6,924 nt of DNA from an uncultured cyanobacterium (lineage in GTDB: Bacteria > Cyanobacteriota > Cyanobacteriia > PCC-6307 > Cyanobiaceae). The notes below the pieces were generated by a model. It searched no databases. It had not been told where the DNA came from and saw only the letters and a program-made list of their open reading frames with translations. The DNA lies in NCBI GenBank assembly GCA_903934745.1, contig CAIZOZ010000244.1:1-6924 (forward strand), in the 5' to 3' direction. The position numbers were made by a program, and so were the translations under genes. Positions 1 through 5,622 of the stretch are shown here, in pieces. The first letter of the stretch is position 1; each line of letters opens with the position of its first letter.

Positions 1-129
1 CAGATCGGCATGGGCCAGCTGCAGCTGGGCCGTGCGATGGCTGGGAGCGAAGCTCAGCGCATAGGGGGTCTGGCCGAGGGCCTCCAGGGCCCGGGCCTTC
101 TCCAGACGGGTCTCGCGCAGATCCGACAA
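1..129 (-). CDS. lysS: Lysyl-tRNA synthetase, N-terminal fragment cut by window edge
   Basis: This is the first 43 codons of a gene that runs off the left end of the window. The peptide begins MSDLRETRLEKARALEALG and continues through TPYALSF and HRTAQLQLAHADL, which I recognise as the opening helix of cyanobacterial class II lysyl-tRNA synthetases, the cytoplasmic enzymes that charge tRNA-Lys. The catalytic domain lies outside the window. The start is placed at a TTG (129-127). No ATG, GTG or other TTG occurs in this frame between it and the rpaB stop at 202, and the MS(D/E)LR opening fits relatives as I remember them. No Shine-Dalgarno sequence is visible upstream. The gene lies 72 nt downstream of rpaB, in the same frame and without a terminator-like hairpin between them, so co-transcription with rpaB is plausible. 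The identity is an inference from a short fragment. Confidence 0.8.
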   Translation of the reverse strand, partial: MSDLRETRLEKARALEALGQTPYALSFAPSHRTAQLQLAHADL

Positions 130-201
130 GGCAGGAGGGGAAACGAAGGGAAGAGTTCCATCCTGCAGGAACGCTGGCCAGGCCCCTGCAGCCGGGCCGC
201 C

Positions 202-1056
202 TCAGCCGGCCGCCGCCAGGGCCGGATCGCCGATGCGCTGGGAGGCATAGCCCGTGCCCCGCACAGTGAGGATCAGCTCTGGATTGCGGGGATCGGGTTC
301 GAGCTTGCCGCGCAAGCGGGCCACATAGACATCCACCACCCGCAGATCGGCCGCCCGGCGCGGCGGATAGCCCCAGAGCTGCTCCAGGATCTCGGCCCGC
401 GGCACCACCCGACCCGGCTCGCGGAACAGCAGCTCCAGCAGACTGAACTCCGTGTAGGTGAGGGCGATGCGCTGGCCATCGCGATTGACCTGGCGGCGGT
501 TGGTGTCCACCACCAATTCACCCACCCGCAACACGCCGGTGCCGGCAGCTGGCTCCAGGGGCTCGGCATTGGCGGAGCCGCGACCCACCCGCCGCAGGAT
601 CGTGGCGATGCGGGCTTCGAGTTCCTTGGGGCTGAAGGGCTTGGGCAGGTAGTCGTCGGCGCCGAGATCCAGACCCGCCACCCGTTCGGCGATGGCATCG
701 AGGGCCGAGAGGAAGATGATCGGCACACAGGATTCAGCTCGCAGCTGGCGGCAGACCGCAAAACCATCGAGCTTGGGCATCATCACGTCGAGCACCACCA
801 GATCGGGCTGCTCGCGATGGAACAGGGCCAGGGCCTCCTCACCATCCTCAGCGCAGAGCACCCGATAGCCCGCCATCTGCAGGCGCATCACCAGCACCCG
901 GCGCACGGCAGGCTCATCGTCGACGACCAGCAGGGTGGCCCTGGGATCAGCTTCGGCAGTCGGTGAGCTGGGGGCTGAGCTTGAGCCCCTAGGCAGTCCC
1001 TGGAAGGGGCTCGGATCCGAGTGTTCGGACGCGTTGGGCAGTTCCTCCAGGGGCAT
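202..1056 (-). CDS. rpaB: OmpR-family response regulator RpaB (Ycf27)
   Basis: RpaB is the cyanobacterial DNA-binding response regulator that, phosphorylated by the NblS (Hik33) histidine kinase, controls high-light, photosystem and phycobilisome-related genes; this role is known from the family. From the ATG at 1056 the protein has 284 residues. An N-terminal receiver domain (about 40-155) has the acidic pair in VVDDEP (D46, D47), the phosphoacceptor D90 in VVLDVMMPKLDG, S117 in FLSAL, and K139 in YLPKPFSPKELEARI. A cysteine follows the phosphoacceptor loop (VCRQLRAESC), at about the position reported as redox-sensitive in other RpaB proteins. A winged-helix domain (about 172-268) ends with the recognition helix (DLRVVDVYVARLRGKLE) and wing (VRGTGYASQR). 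The start is uncertain: ATGs at 1113, 1065 and 1056 are all in frame, and no later start precedes the receiver domain. I chose 1056 because GGA lies 9 nt upstream. The tail before the receiver domain is Ser/Pro-rich and, as far as I recall, longer than usual. Confidence 0.93.
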   Translation of the reverse strand: MPLEELPNASEHSDPSPFQGLPRGSSSAPSSPTAEADPRATLLVVDDEPAVRRVLVMRLQMAGYRVLCAEDGEEALALFHREQPDLVVLDVMMPKLDGFAVCRQLRAESCVPIIFLSALDAIAERVAGLDLGADDYLPKPFSPKELEARIATILRRVGRGSANAEPLEPAAGTGVLRVGELVVDTNRRQVNRDGQRIALTYTEFSLLELLFREPGRVVPRAEILEQLWGYPPRRAADLRVVDVYVARLRGKLEPDPRNPELILTVRGTGYASQRIGDPALAAAG

Positions 1057-1079
1057 CGAGGCCATTCCGATGACTACAA

Positions 1080-1097
1080 ACCCGGATCCAGCCGGGT
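1080..1097 (-). promoter_or_regulatory. Hairpin in the rpaB 5' leader
   Basis: On the minus strand, ACCCGG and CCGGGT form a perfect 6-bp stem around a 6-nt loop (CTGGAT), followed by TTTGTAG. It ends 14 nt before the in-frame ATG at 1065 and 23 nt before the ATG at 1056. If translation starts at either of these, the hairpin lies in the 5' untranslated leader of rpaB, in the 170-nt gap after the solute-binding protein gene. The short T-run makes it a poor intrinsic terminator, so partial attenuation or control of ribosome access are the likelier ideas. It could also be chance in GC-rich DNA. The rest of the gap (1098-1226) holds only a weak candidate -10 (TTAAAT, 1180-1175), without a good -35. 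Confidence 0.3.
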
Positions 1098-1226
1098 GAA
1101 GAATCGTAACCATACCCCCTGACCCGACGCTCAGTGGGCCCGCGAATCGCCTCCAGCGCGGTCGATCTGGGCAGATTTAAGGATTTCTTCGGCAGCAGAC
1201 GAACGGCAGCGCCGCTGATACCGGGC

Positions 1227-2588
1227 TCAAGGCCAGCGGGCTTCGGCGTAGCGGTTCCATTGACGCGCCGCCTCCGCCAGGGCTTGATCGCTGTCGAGCT
1301 CGCCGAGCATGGCCCGTTGCAGCTGGGTGTACAGAATCGCCTGCAGCCGCTTCACCCCCGGCGTGGCCGGCACCAGCACCCGGGCGTCGGCCAGAGTGCG
1401 GGCCGACAGGCGGCGGGCTTCCTGCACCAGGGCCTGCTCGGGGCTGGAGGCGGCCTGGCCCAACCCCCGCTCAAGCCTGGCCAGGGCCTGACGTGAAGAC
1501 GGCAGCACCCGGGCCTCCTCGGCAAAGGCCAGCTGGTTGCGGGCATTGGTGAGGAACAGGGCGAAATCGACAGCCGCGGCGGCCTTGGTGCTCTGACGAG
1601 GCACCACCAGATTCATCACGGCCACATTGCTTGCAGGGCCAACGCCGATCAGCGGCGGCCAGGCGCGGGTGTGGCTGGCGATGCCGGGCGCATTGGTCTG
1701 GAGATTGCGCAGGAAGTCGGGGCCGGTGGCCACCTGGGCCAGATCCCCGGCCTGATACAGCTCAATCGCCCGGCGATAACCCTGGCTCACCACCTCCCGG
1801 GGCAGCAGGCCGCGGCGGTAGAGATCACTCCAGAAGGCAAAGGCACGGCGGCCGGCCGGCGATTCGAAGGCCGCCCGCTGGCGGCCATCGAGCAGCTGCA
1901 CCCCCATCTGCACCATCGACTCCAGCAATTCGGCCGAATCGTCCGGCACCACGGTGACGAACAGGGCATAGCGACCAGTGCGGCGCTTCACCGCCTCGGC
2001 GTAGGCGGGCACCTGATCCCAGCGGCGCGGCGGCGCGCTGTAGCCGGCCCGGCGCAGCAGATTCTGATTGGCCATCGTCACCCGGGTGGTGAGATACCAG
2101 GGAATGGCGAATTGCAGCGAGCCCTGGCGGCCGGCCTGCCAGATGCGTGGCAGATAGGTGGCCTGGGCTCCGTCAGGCAGCAGCCCGCTCAGGTCGCGCA
2201 GGCCTCCCTTGCTGGCCAGGTTGGCGGCAAAGGGAGGGTTGAGGTTGACCAGATCCGGGGCGGTGCGCGCAAACACGGCGGCCAGCAATTTGCGTTCCAC
2301 CGAACTCCAGGGCACATCCGTCCAACGCACCGTGTAGCCGGGATGGAGCCGCTGCCAATCGTCGATCACCCGCTGCATGAAGGGGTTGAACCGCGGCGCC
2401 AGATCCAGCGTCCAGACACTGATCTGCCGCTCCTGGGCACTGTTCTGAGGAGAAGCGCCGCCACAGGCGCTCAGGCCAAAGGCAAGGGCCAGGCCGCTCA
2501 GCAAAGCCAGCAGTCGGCGGCGGCCAGAGCGAGGTGGGCGTCCGCCAGCATGACCCCCTTCAGCGCGAGCGACCAGACGCTGGCCCAC
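1227..2588 (-). CDS. Sugar-type ABC transporter solute-binding lipoprotein
   Basis: This is a predicted extracytoplasmic lipoprotein of 453 residues resembling family 1 solute-binding proteins, the carbohydrate-type binding components of ABC importers. The n-region is positive (RSGRRR, residues 20-25). A hydrophobic core (LLALLSGLALAFG) leads to the lipobox LSAC with the modified cysteine at 42. The mature part begins ISVWTLD and continues with FNPFMQRVIDDWQRLHPGY, VRWTDVPW, APDLVNLNPPF, then AIPWYLTTRVTMANQNLLRRAG. This is the usual order: first strand, extended DNA-length helix, then substrate-cleft segments. The GTG at 2588 is the only standard start in frame near the signal peptide, with AGG 4 nt upstream. 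However, the frame stays open upstream to an ATG at 3038 that overlaps the mreD stop, giving a possible 603-residue form. No permease or ATPase gene adjoins it, so its transporter, if any, is encoded elsewhere. The substrate cannot be named. It lies between mreD and rpaB. Confidence 0.82.
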   Translation of the reverse strand: MGQRLVARAEGGHAGGRPPRSGRRRLLALLSGLALAFGLSACGGASPQNSAQERQISVWTLDLAPRFNPFMQRVIDDWQRLHPGYTVRWTDVPWSSVERKLLAAVFARTAPDLVNLNPPFAANLASKGGLRDLSGLLPDGAQATYLPRIWQAGRQGSLQFAIPWYLTTRVTMANQNLLRRAGYSAPPRRWDQVPAYAEAVKRRTGRYALFVTVVPDDSAELLESMVQMGVQLLDGRQRAAFESPAGRRAFAFWSDLYRRGLLPREVVSQGYRRAIELYQAGDLAQVATGPDFLRNLQTNAPGIASHTRAWPPLIGVGPASNVAVMNLVVPRQSTKAAAAVDFALFLTNARNQLAFAEEARVLPSSRQALARLERGLGQAASSPEQALVQEARRLSARTLADARVLVPATPGVKRLQAILYTQLQRAMLGELDSDQALAEAARQWNRYAEARWP

Positions 2589-3034
2589 CAGACCTTGAGC
2601 TGAAAACGAGCTGTCGACACGTCCAGCAGGGCCCGCCTCATGTTGGTCGCCAACACCATCTTGATCAGAGTGCAAACTCTGCCCAGCCCAGAGGGCGCCG
2701 CCAGGCAGCGCCGGACTCACGCCGGACTGGTCCGATCGCCTCCAGCCAAAGCAGGCTTCAACTGGAGACAGCAGCGCCAGCAAGGGCCCATCCAACCGCA
2801 AGCTGTTCAGCCGCAAGCTGTTCACCTGCAAACTCTTAAGCGGCAAGCCATGAAGCGGAAAACCGATTGGCAGCCAGCTGTTTGATCGCAAGCTGTTCAG
2901 CGGCACGCTGTTGAAGGACAGCCTGTTGAACGAAAAACCGTTCGGCGACAAGCTGTTCAGAGGCAAACCGTGATGGCAAGTCAAGCCATGACGCAGGCCA
3001 CTGCGTAGCGAGTCAATCTGGTGCAGGCAGGAGT
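2589..3034 (-). other. Open reading frame extension or spacer between mreD and the lipoprotein gene
   Basis: This 446-bp stretch has no recognisable domain. In the lipoprotein frame it is open throughout, starting at the ATG at 3038, whose last two bases begin the mreD TGA (ATGA). Read that way it would add 150 residues before the GTG at 2588: a leucine/asparagine-rich repeat section (about 2783-3020) and then a low-complexity, non-protein-like section (about 2589-2782). The extension would bury the lipoprotein signal peptide inside the protein, which argues against it being part of the exported product. It could be a spacer, a separate short translated peptide, or a real extension. Other marks are two AGTCCGGCG copies 11 bp apart (2709-2728) and a small perfect hairpin, CAGAGT-TTGC-ACTCTG (2666-2681). 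Confidence 0.4.
2798..2977. repeat. Tandem array, 12 degenerate units of 15 bp
   Basis: Twelve consecutive 15-bp units lie in perfect register with no insertion or deletion. The plus-strand consensus is GCAAGCTGTTCAGCG. Units starting at 2798, 2813, 2888 and 2948 are closest to consensus; those at 2858 and 2933 are the most diverged. On the minus strand, in the lipoprotein frame, each unit encodes a pentapeptide of the type PLNSL (for example SPNGF, SFNRL, SFNSV, PLNSL, PLHGL, PLKSL, QVNSL, RLNSL). By hand count the array has 98 G/C of 180 bases (54%), visibly lower than the surrounding genes. Weaker related motifs (DSLR, SGLR, HGL) continue towards the mreD stop with irregular spacing. The pattern is not the canonical A(D/N)LXX pentapeptide repeat, because N is followed by S/G and then L/F. 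The array is certain; whether it acts at DNA, RNA or protein level is unknown. Confidence 0.85.
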
Positions 3035-3661
3035 TCATACCGAAGAGCCTCGCCAACCCGCCCCAACCTGGCGCCAGAAGAGCAGCTGCAACGAACAAAG
3101 CATCGGAGCCAACAGAGCGGTGAGCAACGTCTGGGCCAGCAACACCTGCAGACCGACCGACGACAGATCCTGCCAGCGCCACAGCGGCAAGGCCAGCAAG
3201 GAGGCCTGGGGGCCAGCCTGCCGCAGGGCCTCGGCACCACCGGCCAAACCCTCGACACGCCCCAGCAACGCGGCCGCCTCACGCCAGGACAGCAGCGCCC
3301 ACTGGAGAATCAGGCTGACATTGAGCAGGGCGGTGCCCACCAGAGCCAGCAGGCCAAGGCTGAAACTGCGCTGAATCGGTGGCGCCTTGCGCCCCATCCG
3401 CCCCCACCACCACCCGAGCAGCACCAGGCCCGGCACCAGGCTGGCGGGCCCTGGATGCAGCCCATCGAGCAGCAGACCCAGCCCTAACCCGGCCGCACTG
3501 CCGGCGCGACGCCCCTCGCTCAGGGCCCAGGGCAACAGCCAGAGCACGGCCCAGGCCGGCGGCACACCGGCGAGTTTCAGCCAACCTGGCGACGCCAGGG
3601 TGAACAGGGGCACCAGCAGGCCCGTGGCCACCAACCAGGGCTGACGGGATAACAGGGCCAT
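3035..3661 (-). CDS. mreD: Rod shape-determining membrane protein MreD
   Basis: MreD is the polytopic inner-membrane member of the MreBCD complex that organises lateral wall synthesis. The 208-residue product begins MALLSRQPWLVATG and is strongly hydrophobic, with likely membrane segments near residues 9-24, 33-48, 55-67, 75-88, 101-124 and 166-195. The segment LGLLLDGLHPGPASLVPG (about 61-78), with an Asp-Gly in the middle of a Leu/Gly-rich run, fits the MreD family. MreD sequences diverge widely, so position right after mreC is the strongest evidence. The ATG at 3661 shares its A with the mreC stop (TGATG), implying translational coupling; this start is much better than the longer open frame upstream, which overlaps mreC. 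Its own TGA (3037-3035) overlaps a downstream ATG as ATGA. Length is slightly above the usual 160-180 residues because of a soluble loop near 128-160. Confidence 0.88.
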   Translation of the reverse strand: MALLSRQPWLVATGLLVPLFTLASPGWLKLAGVPPAWAVLWLLPWALSEGRRAGSAAGLGLGLLLDGLHPGPASLVPGLVLLGWWWGRMGRKAPPIQRSFSLGLLALVGTALLNVSLILQWALLSWREAAALLGRVEGLAGGAEALRQAGPQASLLALPLWRWQDLSSVGLQVLLAQTLLTALLAPMLCSLQLLFWRQVGAGWRGSSV

Positions 3662-4401
3662 CAGGGCAGCAGCACCTGCACCCAGTCCACCGCATCCGCC
3701 GGCGCACTGAGCTGCACCAGGGCTTCCGGGGCCGGATCGGCATCGAGATTGATCCGCTGAATCACCCCCACCGGCAGATTCGGCGGCACCAGGGTGCTGG
3801 CGGGGGAGCTGAAGATCACATCGCCGGGACGCACATCCGGATCCTTTTCCAGGAACCGCAACAGCGGGCGACCGGTGCCGAGGCCACTGAGCAGGCCGTG
3901 ATGGCGGCTGCGACCCACCCATACCCCGACACGACTGCTGGGGTCGCTGAGCAGGCGCACGGTGCTGGTGGTCGGGGTGGTGGAGGCCACCAGACCGATC
4001 AGGCCACCCGGAGCCACCACCGCATCACCCACCCCGATTCCCTGCAGGCTGCCCTTGCCGAGCACCAGCTGCTGCCACCAGCCCCCGGGCTCGCGCGAGA
4101 TCACAGCCGCCTGCAGCTGACGGCCCTCGGCCGCAGGCAGCTCCAGCAAGCCCCGCAGGCGCCGGTTCTCCCGCTCCAATTGATCCAGCCGGGCCTGATC
4201 ACCGAGGCGCTCGGCGGCACGGATCCACTCCTGCTGGGCCGAGCCGGGCCAGAAGGGACGGCTGAGCAGGCCATAGGCATCCGTGACCCCACTCCCCTTG
4301 CTGAGCCGCACGGCCACCAGGGCCAGCAGCACCAGCAACCAGGGCCAGATCCGCAATAGCAGCAGCAGAACGCCGACACGCGGCAGGCGGACCGGCGCCA
4401 T
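3661..4401 (-). CDS. mreC: Rod shape-determining protein MreC
   Basis: MreC is the bitopic membrane protein that links cytoplasmic MreB filaments and MreD to periplasmic wall enzymes. The 246-residue protein has a short cytoplasmic start (MAPVRLPRVG), one membrane helix (about 8-32, Leu-rich with RIWPWLLVLLALVAVRL), and a charged coiled coil (about 55-90, AERLGDQARLDQLERENRRL). The periplasmic beta-rich domain includes VISREPGGWWQQLVLGKG, the conserved GLIGLV, and VRLLSDPSSRVGVWV. The end, VDWVQVLLP, is typical of the family. The ATG at 4401 follows the mreB stop by 5 nt. The open frame extends upstream into mreB, but those codons do not resemble MreC, so 4401 is preferred. No Shine-Dalgarno sequence is visible, so reinitiation from mreB is likely. 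At under 250 residues it is on the short side for MreC, with nothing obviously missing. Confidence 0.92.
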   Translation of the reverse strand: MAPVRLPRVGVLLLLLRIWPWLLVLLALVAVRLSKGSGVTDAYGLLSRPFWPGSAQQEWIRAAERLGDQARLDQLERENRRLRGLLELPAAEGRQLQAAVISREPGGWWQQLVLGKGSLQGIGVGDAVVAPGGLIGLVASTTPTTSTVRLLSDPSSRVGVWVGRSRHHGLLSGLGTGRPLLRFLEKDPDVRPGDVIFSSPASTLVPPNLPVGVIQRINLDADPAPEALVQLSAPADAVDWVQVLLP

Positions 4402-4406
4402 CGAAA

Positions 4407-5453
4407 TCAGGAGGCCAGACGCGAGAAGTCGGGCGTATCGAGCACCCGCTGCAGACGGGCATAGTCCTCCAGCACCATGCCGCAACCATTGACCACACAG
4501 AGCAGCGGATCCTCGGCCACGTGAGTGAGGATGCCGGTTTCGTGGCTGATCAGATTGCAGATGCCCCGCACCAGGGCACCGCCGCCGGCCAGCATGATGC
4601 CGCGATCAACGATGTCGGCGGCCAGCTCGGGTGGTGTGCGCTCCAGGGTGCGCTTGACCGCCTCGACAATGACGTTGAGGGGCTCCGCCATCGCTTCGCG
4701 GATATCGCCCGCCCGGACGCTGATCGTGCGCGGCAGACCGGAGAGCAGGTGCAGACCGCGCACGTCCATCGAGGTCTCATCAAAGGCATCGTCGGGGAAG
4801 GCAGAGCCGATGCGGATCTTGATGTCTTCAGCGGTGCGCTCACCGACCACCAGGTTGTGCACCTTTTTCAGATAGACGGTGATCGCCTCACTGAGTTCAT
4901 CGCCCGCCACCCGCACGGATTCGCTGAGCACCGTTCCACCCAGGCTGAGCACGGCCACTTCCGTGGTGCCGCCGCCGATGTCAACGATCATCGTGCCGAC
5001 CGGTTCGGTGACCGGCAGCCCAGCCCCGATCGCTGCCGCCACCGGTTCATCGATCAGATGCACCTGCCTGGCGCCGGCCAGGCCGGCCTGGTGCACGGCC
5101 CGGCGCTCCACACCGGTGACGCCACTCGGGATCCCGATGATCAGCCTGGGGGCAATCACGCCCCGCCCCTCGTTGCCCTTCTGGATGAAGCTCTTGATCA
5201 TCAACTCGGCGGCATCGAAATCAGCGATGACGCCATCGCGCAGGGGGCGCACGGCACGGATGTTGCCGGGGGTGCGGCCCAGCATCAGCTTGGCCTCGTC
5301 ACCCACGGCCAGGGGGATGCCCTTGTCGAGGTCGATGGCGACCACGGAGGGTTCCTGCAACACAATGCCCTTGCCGGAGACATACAGCAGGGTGTTGGCC
5401 GTTCCCAGGTCGATGCCGATGTCACGTGAAAACTGGAAACGACGAAAAAACAC
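4407..5453 (-). CDS. mreB: Rod shape-determining actin-like protein MreB
   Basis: MreB is the bacterial actin homologue whose membrane-bound antiparallel filaments guide peptidoglycan synthesis and set cell width. From the GTG at 5453 the product has 348 residues, normal for the family. The start FFRRFQFSRD resembles the short amphipathic membrane-binding N-terminus of other MreBs. Nucleotide-binding motifs appear in order: phosphate-1 DIGIDLGTANT (11-21), IDEPVAAAIGAGLP around E136, phosphate-2 DIGGGTTEVAV (158-168), GERTAE (204-209), and the adenosine motif LAGGGALVRG (288-297). The sequence is intact. GTG is chosen because family members begin with FFRRF right after the initiator; the longer open frame to 5507 starts at TTG and adds a non-family leader. 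The region upstream of the GTG is C-rich and has no Shine-Dalgarno sequence. It is the first gene of the minus-strand block, diverging from ssb across 169 bp. Confidence 0.97.
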   Translation of the reverse strand: MFFRRFQFSRDIGIDLGTANTLLYVSGKGIVLQEPSVVAIDLDKGIPLAVGDEAKLMLGRTPGNIRAVRPLRDGVIADFDAAELMIKSFIQKGNEGRGVIAPRLIIGIPSGVTGVERRAVHQAGLAGARQVHLIDEPVAAAIGAGLPVTEPVGTMIVDIGGGTTEVAVLSLGGTVLSESVRVAGDELSEAITVYLKKVHNLVVGERTAEDIKIRIGSAFPDDAFDETSMDVRGLHLLSGLPRTISVRAGDIREAMAEPLNVIVEAVKRTLERTPPELAADIVDRGIMLAGGGALVRGICNLISHETGILTHVAEDPLLCVVNGCGMVLEDYARLQRVLDTPDFSRLAS

Positions 5454-5470
5454 GGGGGGATTCGGCCGGC

Positions 5471-5487
5471 AAGATCCGCGGATCTTA
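5471..5487 (-). promoter_or_regulatory. Perfect 16-bp palindrome overlapping a candidate mreB -10 box
   Basis: Bases 5471-5486 read AAGATCCGCGGATCTT, a perfect palindrome. The adjoining base gives TAAGAT on the minus strand (5487-5482), which fits a TAnnnT -10 element. A good -35 is not evident: TCGTTG lies 17 bp upstream, and TTGGCC only 14 bp upstream. If TAAGAT is the -10, transcription would begin inside or just after the palindrome, about 20 nt before the mreB GTG. The palindrome could be an operator for a dimeric regulator, or an RNA hairpin with a very small loop. The palindrome is seen; the promoter role is inferred. Confidence 0.4.
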
Positions 5488-5622
5488 GGAGCGGTCAATC
5501 TGGCCAACGAGCGGCAAGCCAGCCGGGGTGGTGTGACAACCGCGCCAAAGGGTGGAACTGCTGAACTGTGGCGCTCCGACCGGGTGCCGCATCATTGATC
5601 CAACCGTTTCAGACCAACCCCC

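Noticed and set aside
10..966. Long plus-strand open frame (318 codons) opposite rpaB
   Set aside because: It is the antisense shadow of a clearly conserved gene. Its His/Gln/Ala-rich product has no recognisable domain, as expected opposite GC-rich coding DNA.
1175..1203. Candidate rpaB promoter, TTCGTC and TTAAAT 17 bp apart on the minus strand
   Set aside because: The -35 matches only two of six consensus bases and no other support is visible. It is mentioned in the leader entry but not called.
2798..2977. CRISPR array or canonical pentapeptide-repeat domain
   Set aside because: Units are directly adjacent with no spacers, so it is not CRISPR. The N-S/G-L order does not match A(D/N)LXX, so I do not assign the standard pentapeptide family.
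4521..5429. Long plus-strand open frame (302 codons) opposite mreB
   Set aside because: Antisense shadow of mreB, with biased His/Asp/Gly composition and no domain. The plus-strand frames at 1671-2603 and 3898-4359 are rejected for the same reason.
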